A stretch of DNA of 64,000 bases from Bradyrhizobium sp. Gha (GTDB lineage: Bacteria; Pseudomonadota; Alphaproteobacteria; Rhizobiales; Xanthobacteraceae), in contig NZ_FOQM01000002.1 of the NCBI RefSeq assembly GCF_900113735.1, positions 1-64,000 on the forward strand, written 5' to 3'. The notes beneath the pieces are model-generated. The model worked only from the letters and a program-made list of their open reading frames with translations. It did no database searches and was not told where the DNA came from. This document shows, piece after piece, positions 8,633-17,995 of the stretch; position 1 is the first letter of the stretch, and each line of letters starts with the position of its first letter. A program made the translations under genes and the position numbers.

Positions 8633-10474
8633 ATGACCGACGCTGGCGCCCCTTCGAACCCTGATAGCGCCGGCCAGGCCGGCAACGCGCCTTACCGGGT
8701 TCTGGCACGCAAATACCGTCCCTCGAGCTTCGACGATCTGATCGGCCAGGAGGCCGTGGTCCGCACCGTCTCCAATGCGTTCGAGACCGGGCGGATTCCG
8801 CAGGCCTGGATTCTCACCGGCGTCCGCGGTGTCGGCAAGACCACCACCGCGCGTATTCTCGCCCGGGCGCTCAACTACGAGATGCCGGACGGTTCGGTGA
8901 AGGGCCCGACCATCCACATGCCCACGCTTGGCGTGCATTGCCAGGCGATCATGGAAAGCCGTCACATGGACGTGCTGGAGATGGACGCGGCATCGCACAC
9001 CGGCGTCGACGACGTCCGCCAGATCAATGACAGCGTGCGCTACGCGCCGGCCAGCGCCCGCTACAAGGTCTACATCATCGACGAAGTCCACATGCTGTCG
9101 ACGGCGGCGTTCAACGCCTTCCTGAAGACGCTGGAGGAGCCGCCGGAACACGCCAAGTTCGTGTTCGCCACGACCGAGATCCGGAAGGTTCCGGTCACCG
9201 TGCTGTCGCGCTGCCAGCGCTTCGACCTGCGCCGTGTCGAGGCCGACGTGCTGATGAAGCACCTCGCCAATATCGCCGCGAAAGAAAGCGTCGAGATCGA
9301 GCCGGAAGCGCTCGGCATCATCGCGCGCGCCGCCGAAGGCTCGGTGCGCGATTCGCTGTCGCTGCTCGACCAGGCCATTGCGCATGCGGCCGGCGCCGTG
9401 AAAGCCGATGCGGTCAGGCAAATGCTGGGGCTTGCCGACCGCACCCGCGTCATCGATCTGTTCGATTCGCTGGCGCGCGGCGACATCGCAGCCGCCTTCA
9501 AGGAATTCCGCGACCAGTATGACGTCGGCGCCGATCCGATCGTGGTGCTGTCGGACCTCGCCGAATTCGTCAATTTCGTCACCCGCGTGAAGATCGTGCC
9601 GGCGACCGCGGACAACGTCGCCTATGGCGAGACCGAGCGGGTGCGCGCGAAGGATTTCGCCTCGAAGATCTCGATGCGCGTGCTGTCGCGGATGTGGCAG
9701 ATGCTGCTCAAGGGCATCACCGAGGTGCAGGCCGCCACGCGGCCCGCGGCGGCCGCCGAGATGGTGCTGGTGCGCATCGCCTATGTCGCTGATCTCCCGA
9801 CGCCCGATGAAGCGATCCGGATGCTGGAGCAGAACGGTGGCGGCTCGCCGGTGGTGAACGCCGGGGGGGCCGCGCGTGGCGCTGCGCCGACGGCTCCGAT
9901 GGCCGCCGCGGCGCCGGTTGTCTCAGCCCCGCCGGTTCGCATGCCGACATCGTCGCCCTCCGCATTCGGCGGTGCGGCGCGGCCGCAGATGGCGGCGCCT
10001 GCGCCGGATCCGCAGGCGGCTGCGCCTCAGTTGCGCATCACGAGCTTCACCCAGCTCGTCGCGCTTGCCAGCCAGAAGCGCGACGTCATGACCAAGGCGG
10101 CGCTCGAAGGCGACATGCGCCTCGTTCGCTTCGAGGAGGGCCGGCTCGAAATCGCGCTCGAGCCGAACGCCTCGAAGACCATGATCACCGAATTGGCACG
10201 AAAATTCGAGATGTGGACCGGCCGACGCTGGACCATCATCGTGTCCAACGAGCAGGGTCAGCCGACGCTGCGCTCGATGAACCAGGCGGCAAAGCAGGAA
10301 CATGCGCGCACCGCCGAGGCCGATCCGCGCGTGCAGGAGGTGCTGTCGCGCTTCCCCGGTGCAAAGATCGTCGAGGTCCGCAGGCTTGCCCCCGAGACGC
10401 CGGCCTCCAATATTAATGCCGACTACGGCTCTGACGATCCGCCCGACGGTTCCGACGCCGACGACGATCTCTAG
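8633..10474 (+). CDS. dnaX: DNA polymerase III subunit gamma/tau
   Basis: The 613-residue clamp-loader ATPase has Walker A GVRGVGKTT (residues 63-71), the DEVHML Walker B region, sensor 1 and the arginine-finger SRC (LSRCQRFDLRR). After residue 480 a Pro/Ala-rich linker leads to a tau-like C-terminal domain. The zinc module of E. coli DnaX, with four cysteines, is not conserved: only Cys103 (GVHCQAIMESR) remains. I chose the ATG of MTDAGAPSN because the open frame further upstream runs through the SRP RNA. It leads the dnaX-ybaB-recR cluster. Confidence 0.96.
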   Translation: MTDAGAPSNPDSAGQAGNAPYRVLARKYRPSSFDDLIGQEAVVRTVSNAFETGRIPQAWILTGVRGVGKTTTARILARALNYEMPDGSVKGPTIHMPTLGVHCQAIMESRHMDVLEMDAASHTGVDDVRQINDSVRYAPASARYKVYIIDEVHMLSTAAFNAFLKTLEEPPEHAKFVFATTEIRKVPVTVLSRCQRFDLRRVEADVLMKHLANIAAKESVEIEPEALGIIARAAEGSVRDSLSLLDQAIAHAAGAVKADAVRQMLGLADRTRVIDLFDSLARGDIAAAFKEFRDQYDVGADPIVVLSDLAEFVNFVTRVKIVPATADNVAYGETERVRAKDFASKISMRVLSRMWQMLLKGITEVQAATRPAAAAEMVLVRIAYVADLPTPDEAIRMLEQNGGGSPVVNAGGAARGAAPTAPMAAAAPVVSAPPVRMPTSSPSAFGGAARPQMAAPAPDPQAAAPQLRITSFTQLVALASQKRDVMTKAALEGDMRLVRFEEGRLEIALEPNASKTMITELARKFEMWTGRRWTIIVSNEQGQPTLRSMNQAAKQEHARTAEADPRVQEVLSRFPGAKIVEVRRLAPETPASNINADYGSDDPPDGSDADDDL

Positions 10475-10559
10475 AGCATGATCCGGAAAAGCGTGCAGCG
10501 GTTTTCCGATGGGATCATGCTCAAACAAAATGCTAAAGCGCGTTTGATCGCGCTTTAGC
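10474..10559. repeat. Two adjacent palindromes between dnaX and ybaB
   Basis: The first (10474-10522) has perfect arms GAGCATGATCC/GGATCATGCTC with an inner GGAAAA/TTTTCC stem, and overlaps the last base of the dnaX stop codon. The second (10532-10559) has arms GCTAAAGCGCG/CGCGCTTTAGC. The GATCATGCTC motif is a very common rhizobial intergenic palindrome. Together they may trim or attenuate the dnaX-ybaB transcript. Confidence 0.85.
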
Positions 10560-10583
10560 CACTCTTTCCAAGGACGGACACCC

Positions 10584-10904
10584 ATGGCTGATTTTCTCGG
10601 CATGATGAAGCAGGCAGCGCAGCTGCAATCCAAGATGCAGGAGATGCAGGAATCTCTCGCCAATGTGGAGGTCGAGGGTATTTCCGGCGGAGGTCTCGTC
10701 GCCGTGCGCATGACTGCGAAGATGGACGTCAAGGGCATCAAGATCGATCCTTCGCTGATGAAGGCCGAGGAGCGCGAGGTGCTGGAAGACCTGCTCGTCA
10801 CCGCGCTCGGGGATGCCCGCCGCAAGGCGGAGACGGCGATGCAGGAGAAGATGCAGTCTCTCACCGGCGGGCTCGGCCTGCCGCCGGGGCTGTTCGGCCA
10901 GTAA
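10584..10904 (+). CDS. YbaB/EbfC nucleoid-associated protein
   Basis: This is a 106-residue protein of normal YbaB length starting [21 protein letters not shown]. It has the amphipathic N-terminal helix, the central segment [14 protein letters not shown] and a C-terminal [13 protein letters not shown]. YbaB forms a tweezer-like dimer that binds DNA. It sits between dnaX and recR as in most bacteria; its stop is followed one base later by the recR start. Confidence 0.95.
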   Translation: MADFLGMMKQAAQLQSKMQEMQESLANVEVEGISGGGLVAVRMTAKMDVKGIKIDPSLMKAEEREVLEDLLVTALGDARRKAETAMQEKMQSLTGGLGLPPGLFGQ

Positions 10905-10905
10905 A

Positions 10906-11508
10906 ATGGGCGCCGTTGCAGGTCCTGAAATCGAGCGGCTGGTCCAGCTTCTCGCACGGCTGCCGGGTTTGGGCCCGCGCTCCGCGCGGCGCGCCGCGCT
11001 GCACCTGATCAAAAAGCGCGAAGCGCTGATGATGCCGCTGTCATCAGCCTTGCAGGTCGCGCTCGACAAGGTCCAGGTCTGCAAGACCTGTGGCAACATC
11101 GACACGCAGAATCCCTGCACCGTCTGCACTGACCCCAAGCGTGATCCGGCGATCATCGTCGTGGTTGCCGACGTCGCCGATCTCTGGGCGCTGGAGCGGG
11201 CCAATGCGACCCAGGGGCGCTACCATGTGCTGGGCGCGACGCTGTCGCCGCTCGACGGAGTCGGTCCGCAGGACCTCACCATCGATGCGCTGGTCGCGCG
11301 TGCCCATGCCGCCGAGGTGCACGAGATCATTCTCGCGCTGAATGCGACGGTCGACGGCCAGACCACGGCGCATTACATCACCGACCTGCTTCAGGACGCC
11401 AACGTCAAGGTCACCCGTCTGGCCCATGGTGTGCCCGTCGGGGGCGAGCTTGATTATCTCGATGAGGGTACGCTATCGGCCGCCATGCGGCAGCGGACCC
11501 TGTTCTAG
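10906..11508 (+). CDS. recR: Recombination mediator RecR
   Basis: The 200-residue product has an N-terminal helix-hairpin-helix ([19 protein letters not shown]), a CxxC...CxxC zinc finger ([16 protein letters not shown], about residues 57-72), a Toprim domain, and a Walker-like C-terminus with [18 protein letters not shown] in the form [18 protein letters not shown]. With RecF/RecO it loads RecA on gapped DNA. The start follows the ybaB stop by one base, so translation is coupled. The longer in-frame extension lies inside ybaB and is rejected. Confidence 0.96.
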   Translation: MGAVAGPEIERLVQLLARLPGLGPRSARRAALHLIKKREALMMPLSSALQVALDKVQVCKTCGNIDTQNPCTVCTDPKRDPAIIVVVADVADLWALERANATQGRYHVLGATLSPLDGVGPQDLTIDALVARAHAAEVHEIILALNATVDGQTTAHYITDLLQDANVKVTRLAHGVPVGGELDYLDEGTLSAAMRQRTLF

Positions 11509-11534
11509 CCATCCAGACTTACGGAACGGACGAC

Positions 11535-11969
11535 ATGACGAAACTCTTCGCCACACGCCTGGCTTTGCTCGCGACGATGCTGCTGGCCGTCACACCGGCC
11601 GTCTCTGCGCAGCAGGACGACGAGGCGGCGCCGGCCTCGAAGCCCGGCAGGCCGATCAGCACCGGCGAGGTGCTCTCGGGCGAGCTGAACGCCATGAAGA
11701 TTCGCGACGTCAAGAACGCCGGCAAGCGGATCGCGATGTACCAGATCACCTCCGAGCCGCGCCGCCTGCCGGCGCCGAGCGGGCTGTGCGATCTGGAGAC
11801 GGGGCCCGAAACCTTCCAGCTCGTCACCTCCAGCGACGCGCAGGCCTCGCAGCTGAAATCGTTCGTCGGCAAGGAGATCTCCGTCAAGGTCGATGAAATC
11901 GCCTGCGCCAGCGATCCCGGCCAGATGAGCGAGGCCGTGGTGACGAAGTGGAGTCTGGTGAAGAAGTAG
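11535..11969 (+). CDS. Secreted hypothetical protein
   Basis: This 144-residue protein has a clear Sec signal (MTKLFATRLALLATMLLAVTP, cleavage likely after VSA near residue 25), then an acidic/proline linker and a small domain with two cysteines (GLCDLE and EIACAS) that could pair in the periplasm. The segment LKSFVGKEISVKVDEIAC resembles a small beta-barrel. I do not recognise a named family. It lies 26 bases after recR but the topic differs, so co-transcription is uncertain. Confidence 0.8.
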   Translation: MTKLFATRLALLATMLLAVTPAVSAQQDDEAAPASKPGRPISTGEVLSGELNAMKIRDVKNAGKRIAMYQITSEPRRLPAPSGLCDLETGPETFQLVTSSDAQASQLKSFVGKEISVKVDEIACASDPGQMSEAVVTKWSLVKK

Positions 11970-11982
11970 GGAGCGCGACGGC

Positions 11983-12081
11983 TCTCTCCGTCGTCATTGC
12001 GAGGAGCTCTTGCGACGAAGCAATCCGGAGTGTTTCCGCGGAAAGTTTCTGGCTTGCTTTCGGTCGCAATGACGAAGGAGA
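11983..12081. repeat. Intergenic repeat with CGTCATTGCGAG ends
   Basis: Ends CTCTCCGTCGTCATTGCG and CGCAATGACGAAGGAGAG are inverted, enclosing the typical segment GCGACGAAGCAATCC. It lies between two convergent genes (the secreted protein and the AmpG-like permease). This is a different family from the 102-bp repeat. Confidence 0.75.
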
Positions 12082-12090
12082 GAGGCGGGC

Positions 12091-13455
12091 CTACACCCTT
12101 ACCGGCCCCAGCGCCTCGAAATGCCCGCGCTTCTGCAGCCAGGTCAGCAGCACCAGGCTCGGGATCGCCACCAGCACGCAGATCAAGAAGAACAGCGGCC
12201 AGCCGGTCGCGGCAGCCACGAAGCCGGCGCCTGACGAGAGATAGGTGCGCCCCACTGCCGCGAGCGCGGTGAGCAGCGCATATTGCGTCGCCGTGTGCAG
12301 CGGGTTCTGGCACAGCGCGGAGAGATAGGCGACGAAGATCACGGTGCCGATGGCGCTGGTGAAGTTCTCGGCGCAGATCGCGAGCGCCAGGGCCCATTGA
12401 TTGGTGCCGACCAATGCGAGCCAGGAGAAGGTGAGGTTGGCCAGCGCCTGAACCACGCCGCCGATCCAGAGCGAGGTTGCGAGCGAGTAACGCCGCGCGA
12501 CAAAACCGCCGGCAAAGCCTCCGATCAGCGTCGCGGCGAGACCGACGCCCTTCACGATCGCCGCGTAGTCGTTGCGCGTGAAGCCGAGGTCGATCACGAA
12601 CGGTGCGGTCATGGTGCCGGAGAATGCGTCGGTGAACTTGAACAGCACGACGAAGGCAAGCGCGGTGAGCGCGTCCTTGCGCGACAGGAATTCGGAGAAG
12701 GCACCAATCGCTGCGTGGGACACGCGCGTGAACGCGGTGTCTTCGTGCGTCGCGGCTTCCGCCCGCACCGATTGCTCAGGCTCGGTTGCAACCAGTGCCG
12801 TGATCGTTCCGATCAGCACCATCGCCGCCATCACCACATAGCCCCACATCCAGGCTGACGGACGCGGAATACCGGTGCCCTCGAAGCCGGAGACGATGAA
12901 CAGCGCGCCCGCGGTCGAGACCAGCATACCGATGCGATAGGCGGCGACATAGGCCGCCATGCCGGCCGCCTGCTCGCTTTCGGGCAGGCTCTCGACGCGG
13001 AAGGCGTCGACCACGATGTCCTGCGTCGACGACGTCGTCGCCACCAGCAGCGCCCCAAGCGCGACGTAGAACGGCGAGCTTGCAGGATCGGTCATCGCCA
13101 GCAGCAGGATCGCGACGATCAGCAGCATCTGCGAAAACACCAGCCAGCCGCGGCGCCGCCCGAAGACCTGCGTGAACAGGGGCACATGCATCGCATCCAC
13201 CAGCGGCGCCCACAAAAATTTCAGCGTGTAGGGTGTGCCGACCAGCGCAAACAGCCCGATGGTCTTGAGATCCACGCCGGCTTCCCGCATCCACACCAGC
13301 AGCGTCGAGCCGGACAGCGCCAGCGGCAGCCCCGAAGAAAACCCGAGGAACAGCACGATCAGCACCCGCGGTTGCAGGTACACGGCCAGACTGTCGCGCC
13401 AGGAGGTCGCGGGGGTCTCGGAGCCGGCGGGCGAGGTCGCGTCGGGTGCGGTCAT
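12091..13455 (-). CDS. AmpG-like muropeptide/MFS permease
   Basis: The 454-residue integral membrane protein has about 12-14 hydrophobic segments. The N-terminal part, with GFSSGLPLALSGSTLLVWM, then LKTIGLFALVGTPYTLKFLW and FGRRRGWLVFSQ, is characteristic of AmpG, which imports anhydromuropeptides from the periplasm for cell-wall recycling and beta-lactamase signalling. No ampC/ampR is adjacent. A NagZ-like gene, which acts on the same recycled material, lies near 41-42 kb. Confidence 0.88.
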   Translation of the reverse strand: MTAPDATSPAGSETPATSWRDSLAVYLQPRVLIVLFLGFSSGLPLALSGSTLLVWMREAGVDLKTIGLFALVGTPYTLKFLWAPLVDAMHVPLFTQVFGRRRGWLVFSQMLLIVAILLLAMTDPASSPFYVALGALLVATTSSTQDIVVDAFRVESLPESEQAAGMAAYVAAYRIGMLVSTAGALFIVSGFEGTGIPRPSAWMWGYVVMAAMVLIGTITALVATEPEQSVRAEAATHEDTAFTRVSHAAIGAFSEFLSRKDALTALAFVVLFKFTDAFSGTMTAPFVIDLGFTRNDYAAIVKGVGLAATLIGGFAGGFVARRYSLATSLWIGGVVQALANLTFSWLALVGTNQWALALAICAENFTSAIGTVIFVAYLSALCQNPLHTATQYALLTALAAVGRTYLSSGAGFVAAATGWPLFFLICVLVAIPSLVLLTWLQKRGHFEALGPVRV

Positions 13456-13529
13456 GGAGAGGTGTTAGCAGATTCTGGGGGAAAAGACTCGCGGCGACAG
13501 TGTGGCGGGAATGCCTTCGGCACTCTCAG

Positions 13530-13631
13530 TGTCATCGTCCGCGAAGGCGGACGATCCAGTATTCACCAGCACCTCGGTTCAATCGCGCCCGCCGCGGCGT
13601 ACTGGATGCCCCGCCTTCGCGGGGCATGACA
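13530..13631. repeat. 102-bp structured intergenic repeat, copy 2
   Basis: TGTCATCGTCCGCGAAGGCGG starts the left hairpin and the right end is the CCCCGCCTTCGCGGGG hairpin followed by CATGACA. It ends 3 bases from the stop codon of the GIY-YIG gene and is a direct repeat of copy 3 on the other side of that gene. Confidence 0.88.
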
Positions 13632-13634
13632 CCT

Positions 13635-13937
13635 TCATGGTGGCCCGGCTATCCCGGGATACAGATCATCCCAGTTCGGGTTGTCTTTCTCGATCAATCG
13701 GACCTTCCAGGCCCTGTTCCACTTCTTCAGCCGCTTCTCCCGTTTGATCGCGTTCTCGGGATCATCGAATTGCTCGAAGTAGACCAGCTTCACGACGCCG
13801 TAGTGCTTTGTGAAACTCTCGACCAATTGCAATTTGTGTTCAGCCACACGGCGGATCAGATCATTTGTCACGCCGATATACAGCGTACCGCCGACTTTGC
13901 TGGCGAGAATGTAGACGTAGTAGGAGCGTGCGCCCAT
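13635..13937 (-). CDS. GIY-YIG domain nuclease, small stand-alone form
   Basis: The 100-residue protein is a bare GIY-YIG domain: YYVYIL and LYIGVTND form the two signature strands, RRVAEHK carries the conserved arginine, and KREKRLKKW the metal-binding glutamate. An AAAGG stretch precedes the chosen ATG; a GTG five codons upstream is possible. Such UPF0213/YhbQ-like proteins are presumed DNA nucleases, but their role is unknown. The gene is enclosed by two direct copies of the 102-bp repeat, at 3 and 20 bases from its ends. Confidence 0.88.
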   Translation of the reverse strand: MGARSYYVYILASKVGGTLYIGVTNDLIRRVAEHKLQLVESFTKHYGVVKLVYFEQFDDPENAIKREKRLKKWNRAWKVRLIEKDNPNWDDLYPGIAGPP

Positions 13938-13957
13938 CTGCCCGCCTTTCACTCCGC

Positions 13958-14059
13958 TGTCATCGTCCGCGAAGGCGGACGATCCAGTAATCGCCAGCGT
14001 CTCGATTCAGCAACGACTGTCACGGAGTACTGGATGCCCCGCCTTCGCGGGGCACGACA
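13958..14059. repeat. 102-bp structured intergenic repeat, copy 3
   Basis: It has the same length and orientation as copy 2, with identical first 32 bases and nearly identical last 34; the middle 38 bases differ. It lies immediately upstream of the GIY-YIG gene and downstream of rmuC. Confidence 0.88.
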
Positions 14060-14072
14060 GTGTGCCCCAATC

Positions 14073-15278
14073 TCACTCCCCCGCCTGGAGCTTCCTCGGG
14101 AACAGCTCCGGTGCGCCGCCCGTGGACACCAACCGCGGCCCCTCCGCCGGTGCATCGGTCTTGCTGAAATCGAGCTCCTCGATCCGGCCTGCGCGCTTCT
14201 CGATCTTGTCGGCGGAGATCAGGATCTGGCGGACGTCCTCGTTGGCGTCGGCGAAGTGCTTCTGGAGTTTCAGCACGCGGTCGCGCAGGCGACCGAGATC
14301 GTCGCCGAGCTTGATCACCTCGGTCTGGATCTGGTCGGCGGCATCGCGCATCCGCGCGTCCTTCATGATCTGCTGCATCACCTGGATCGCGAGCATCAGC
14401 AGCGAGGGCGAGACCAGCACGACCTTGGCGCGATAGGCCTTCTGGATCACGTCGTCGAAGCCGTCATGGATCTCGGCGTAGACCGATTCCGACGGCACGA
14501 ACATCAGCGCCATCTCCTGGGTCTCGCCCGTGACGAGGTATTTTTCGGCGATGTCGCTGACATGTTTCATCACGTCGCCGCGCAGCCGCTGCGTGGCACT
14601 GCGTCGCTCCTCGTCAGTGCGGGCGTCGTGCAGCGCGGTCATCGCTTCCAGCGGAAATTTCGCGTCGATGCAGAGCGGGCGCTGGTCGGGCAGGAATACG
14701 ACGCAGTCGGGCCGTTTTCCCGTCGAGAGCGTGTACTGGAACTCGTAAGCGCCCTTGGGCAGGCCGTCCTGGACGATCGCCTCCATTCGCGCCTGGCCGA
14801 AGGCGCCGCGCGACTGCTTGTTGGCGAGCACGTCGCGCAAGGTCGTCACTTGCGTGGTGAGGTCGGTGAGGTTCTTGTGCGCGCTGTCGATGATGCCGAG
14901 CCGCTCGTGCAGCGCGCGCAGGCTCTCCATGGTGTTGCGGGTCGAGTGTTCCATCGACTGGCCGACGCGATGGGTCACCGAATCCAGCCGCTCGTTGACG
15001 GCCCGCGCCATCTCGGCCTGCCGTCCAGCCAGCGCCTGCGTCATGGCGTCGACCCGGCCGGAGGCCTCAGCTTGGGCGTGCAGCAGCTGGGCGAGCCGCT
15101 CCTCGAGCTCGTCGGCCCGGATCGCGCCTGCCATCGCCAGTTCCGCGCCACGCCGCCCGGATCTGGCGATCACGACGGCAATCACCACCAGCAGGATGAG
15201 GACGAGGGCGCCGAAGCCGATCAGTGCATCGAACCCGCGTACCGGCCAGTCGCCCAGCATGAAAATGATCTCGTTCAT
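14073..15278 (-). CDS. rmuC: DNA recombination protein RmuC
   Basis: The 401-residue protein starts MNEIIFMLGDWPVRG after an AGAAGGAC ribosome binding site; the longer frame upstream has no such site. It has a membrane anchor (about residues 12-40), a long coiled coil (about 50-150) and the RmuC nuclease-like core with VFLPDQRPLCIDAKFPLEAM and TQEMALMFVPSESVYAEI. RmuC limits inversions at short repeats; its nuclease role is inferred from the fold. Confidence 0.93.
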   Translation of the reverse strand: MNEIIFMLGDWPVRGFDALIGFGALVLILLVVIAVVIARSGRRGAELAMAGAIRADELEERLAQLLHAQAEASGRVDAMTQALAGRQAEMARAVNERLDSVTHRVGQSMEHSTRNTMESLRALHERLGIIDSAHKNLTDLTTQVTTLRDVLANKQSRGAFGQARMEAIVQDGLPKGAYEFQYTLSTGKRPDCVVFLPDQRPLCIDAKFPLEAMTALHDARTDEERRSATQRLRGDVMKHVSDIAEKYLVTGETQEMALMFVPSESVYAEIHDGFDDVIQKAYRAKVVLVSPSLLMLAIQVMQQIMKDARMRDAADQIQTEVIKLGDDLGRLRDRVLKLQKHFADANEDVRQILISADKIEKRAGRIEELDFSKTDAPAEGPRLVSTGGAPELFPRKLQAGE

Positions 15279-15448
15279 GCCTGTCCTTCTAGCCGATTCG
15301 CCACGGACTACGAACGAATAGCGAACATTTGCGTTGATCGATCCCTCATTTTTATGGTTAACCAAGGGTGAAGTTTTATGGTTAGCGGAGGGTTAACGCG
15401 TTCCCGGCCGCATTGACCCGATGTCGCGCGCGGCTTAAATCGCCCGCC

Positions 15449-15973
15449 ATGGCCCTCAGAGAAATCATCATCCTGCCCGACAAGCAGCTGCGTCTGATCT
15501 CCAAGCCGATCGAGAAGGTCACGCCGGAGATCCGCAAGCTTGCCGACGACATGTTCGAGACCATGTATGACGCGCCCGGCATTGGCTTGGCGGCGATCCA
15601 GATCGCGCAACCGCTGCGGCTGATCACGATGGATCTCGCCAAGCCCAACCAGGATGGCGAGACCAAGCCGGAGCCGCGCGTCTTCATCAATCCGGAGATC
15701 ATCGCCTCGTCTGAAGACCTGTCGGTCTACGAGGAAGGCTGCCTGTCGATTCCCGAATATTACGAGGAGGTCAAACGTCCCGCGAAAGTGCGCGTGCGCT
15801 TCACGGACCTCGACGGCAAGGTGCACGAGGAGGACGCCGAAGGCCTCTACGCCACCTGCATCCAGCACGAGATCGACCATCTCAATGGCGTGCTGTTCGT
15901 CGACTATCTCTCGAAGCTCAAGCGCGACCGCGTGATGAAGAAGTTCGAGAAAGCCGCCAAGCGCGCGGAGTAA
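15449..15973 (+). CDS. def: Peptide deformylase
   Basis: The 174-residue enzyme has all three motifs: GIGLAAIQI (motif 1), EEGCLSIP (motif 2, the Cys is a metal ligand) and QHEIDHLNG (motif 3, two His ligands and the catalytic Glu). It removes the N-formyl group from new proteins. It is followed by fmt, which adds that formyl group to initiator tRNA. The ATG of MALREIII is used; the short upstream extension lacks family similarity. Confidence 0.97.
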   Translation: MALREIIILPDKQLRLISKPIEKVTPEIRKLADDMFETMYDAPGIGLAAIQIAQPLRLITMDLAKPNQDGETKPEPRVFINPEIIASSEDLSVYEEGCLSIPEYYEEVKRPAKVRVRFTDLDGKVHEEDAEGLYATCIQHEIDHLNGVLFVDYLSKLKRDRVMKKFEKAAKRAE

Positions 15974-15998
15974 GTTGTAAGCGACAGGTGCTGCCCCA

Positions 15999-16162
15999 CG
16001 CTCCGCTGCGCTCCCTCCCCCCCTTGCGGGGGAGGGCGGGGGGAGGGGGGTGGCCCAGGAAAGACTGTAACTGGGGCGAAGAACTGATCCGCGCTTGAAT
16101 TGAGAGAGAGCGCGTCGTGTGGCACTCCCCTCCCTAGCCCTCCCCCACAAGGGGGGAGGGAA
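15999..16162. repeat. C/G-rich inverted-repeat element between def and fmt
   Basis: Two facing hairpins, CCCTCCCCCCCTTGCGGGGG and CCTCCCCCACAAGGGGGGAGG with the second cited only by its stem CCCTCCCCC/GGGGGGAGGG, enclose a spacer containing AACTGGGGCGAAGAACTGAT. The outer parts GGAGGGCGGGGGGAGG and CCCTCCCTAGCCCTCC are inverted copies. Related to the elements at 7.2 and 23.1 kb. It separates genes that are usually adjacent. Confidence 0.7.
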
Positions 16163-16179
16163 CGTACCGAGTCCTTGTC

Positions 16180-17103
16180 ATGCCCCTTCGCCTGATCTTC
16201 ATGGGCACGCCCGATTTCTCCGTGCCGACGCTGCTCGAGCTGGTCGCGCATGGCCACGAGATCGTGGCCGTCTATACCCGCGCGCCGAAGCCGGGCGGCC
16301 GGCGCGGTCTGCAATTGCAGCCGACGCCCGTTGAAGAGGCCGCGCGAAAACTCGGCGTGCCCGTGCTGACACCGAAGACGTTGAAGACGCAGGAAGCGCT
16401 GGCCGAATTCAGCGCCTTTGAAGCCGACGCCGCCGTCGTCGTTGCCTATGGCATGATCCTGCCGCAGGCGATTCTCGATGCGCCGAAGCTCGGCTGTTAC
16501 AATCTGCATGCCTCGCTCTTGCCATGCTGGCGCGGTGCCGCTCCCATCAACCGCGCGATCATGGCCGGCGATGCCGAGAGCGGCGTGATGGTGATGAAGA
16601 TGGATGTCGGTCTCGATACCGGCGACGTCGCCATGGCCGAGCGTCTCGCGATTTCAGACAACATGACTGCGGCGGATCTGCATGATCGCCTTTCTCGGCT
16701 CGGCGCCGATCTGATGGTGCGCGCGATGGCCGCGCTCGACCGCGGCGGCCTCCAGCTGAAAAAGCAGAGCGAAGAGGGCGTCACTTACGCCGCCAAGATC
16801 GACAAGGCCGAGGCGCGGATCGACTGGAGCAGGCCCGCGCGTGCGGTGCTGCGCCACATTCACGGCCTGTCGCCGTTTCCCGGCGCCTGGGCCGAGCTTG
16901 AGAATGCGCGCGTCAAGATCCTGCGTTGCGAGTTGGCGAAGGGCGCGGGCGAGCCGGGCGCGGTGCTCGACGCCCAGCTCACGATCGCCTGCGGCGAGGG
17001 CGCGATCCGCGTCCTCGAGCTGCAGCGCGAGGGCAAAGGCCGGATGCAAGCGGCGGACTTTCTACGCGGCGTGCCGTTGATGCCAGGAGCCAAATTCACC
17101 TAA
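16180..17103 (+). CDS. fmt: Methionyl-tRNA formyltransferase
   Basis: The 307-residue protein begins [21 protein letters not shown], typical for Fmt. The formyl-transferase core has the catalytic Asn-His-Asp region ([20 protein letters not shown] and [13 protein letters not shown]), followed by the OB-fold C-terminal domain ([12 protein letters not shown]). It formylates Met-tRNA(fMet) with 10-formyl-THF. It lies between def and truA, the usual rhizobial order. Confidence 0.97.
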   Translation: MPLRLIFMGTPDFSVPTLLELVAHGHEIVAVYTRAPKPGGRRGLQLQPTPVEEAARKLGVPVLTPKTLKTQEALAEFSAFEADAAVVVAYGMILPQAILDAPKLGCYNLHASLLPCWRGAAPINRAIMAGDAESGVMVMKMDVGLDTGDVAMAERLAISDNMTAADLHDRLSRLGADLMVRAMAALDRGGLQLKKQSEEGVTYAAKIDKAEARIDWSRPARAVLRHIHGLSPFPGAWAELENARVKILRCELAKGAGEPGAVLDAQLTIACGEGAIRVLELQREGKGRMQAADFLRGVPLMPGAKFT

Positions 17104-17106
17104 CGC

Positions 17107-17209
17107 TGTCATACCCCGCGAAGGCGGGGTATCCAGTACGTCGAGGCTTCTCAGCTGAACGGAGATGTCTCGGAGTACTGGATCGCCCGGTCAAAGCCCG
17201 GCGATGACA
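17107..17209. repeat. 103-bp structured intergenic repeat, copy 4
   Basis: TGTCATACCCCGCGAAGGCGG opens the left hairpin; the right end is the CCCGG/CCGGG hairpin ending GATGACA, with one extra A in its loop. It starts 3 bases after the fmt stop and ends 14 bases before the truA start, so it occupies the whole fmt-truA gap and lies in the truA leader. Confidence 0.86.
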
Positions 17210-17223
17210 CCACCCGGATTGAG

Positions 17224-17961
17224 ATGCCCCGCTACAAGCTCACCCTCGAATATGACGGCGCGCCGTTCTTCGGCTGGCAGGTGCAGGACACGCTGCCGTC
17301 GGTGCAGGGCGCGCTGCAAGCCGCGGTGAAGGCGATGACCGGCGCGGATGTGCGGGTGCACGGCGCCGGCCGCACCGATGCGGGCGTGCATGCGCGTGGC
17401 CAGGTTGCGCATGTCGATATCGACAAGCAGTTTCCGCAGGGCCGTTTTCGCGATGGCCTCAATGCGCATCTGCGCCCGCATCCGGTGGCGGTGCTCGAAG
17501 CCGAGATCGTCCCTGATACGTTCGAGGCGCGCTTCTCGGCCGTGAAGCGTCACTATCGCTATCGCATCATCAACACCCGCGCCAATCTCGCGCTCGATGT
17601 CGGCCATGCCTGGCGCGTGCCGCGCCGGCTCGACTCTGATGCGATGCATGCGGCTGCTCAACGCCTGCTCGGCAAGCACGATTTCACGACGTTTCGCGAC
17701 ACCGAGTGCCAGGCGAAGTCGCCGGAGAAGACGCTCGACCAGCTCGACGTGCTGCGCGACGGGCGAGAGGTCATCATCGTCACCTCGGCGCGCTCGTTCC
17801 TGCACAGCCAGGTGCGCTCGATGGTGGGCTCGCTGGTCTGGGTCGGCGAAGGCCGCTGGAGCGCCGACGATCTCTCCGCGGCGCTCGCGGCGCGCAACCG
17901 CTCCGCCTGCGGCATCGTCGCCCCGCCCGAGGGGCTGTATCTGATGAAGGTGGATTATTGA
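17224..17961 (+). CDS. truA: tRNA pseudouridine(38-40) synthase
   Basis: This 245-residue protein starts [19 protein letters not shown]. The catalytic aspartate is in [12 protein letters not shown] (near residue 52). It converts uridines 38-40 of the anticodon arm to pseudouridine. The C-terminal [18 protein letters not shown] segment is family-typical. It follows fmt across a repeat. Confidence 0.97.
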   Translation: MPRYKLTLEYDGAPFFGWQVQDTLPSVQGALQAAVKAMTGADVRVHGAGRTDAGVHARGQVAHVDIDKQFPQGRFRDGLNAHLRPHPVAVLEAEIVPDTFEARFSAVKRHYRYRIINTRANLALDVGHAWRVPRRLDSDAMHAAAQRLLGKHDFTTFRDTECQAKSPEKTLDQLDVLRDGREVIIVTSARSFLHSQVRSMVGSLVWVGEGRWSADDLSAALAARNRSACGIVAPPEGLYLMKVDY

Positions 17962-17995
17962 GGCGCGGGAGCGTGCGCTCTCGCCATATTCTCGG

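Noticed and set aside
13446..15371. A 641-codon plus-strand open frame opposite rmuC and the GIY-YIG gene
   Set aside because: It is an antisense shadow produced by GC-rich codon bias; its composition (Arg/His/Leu-rich, no domains) is typical and the minus-strand genes have clear families.
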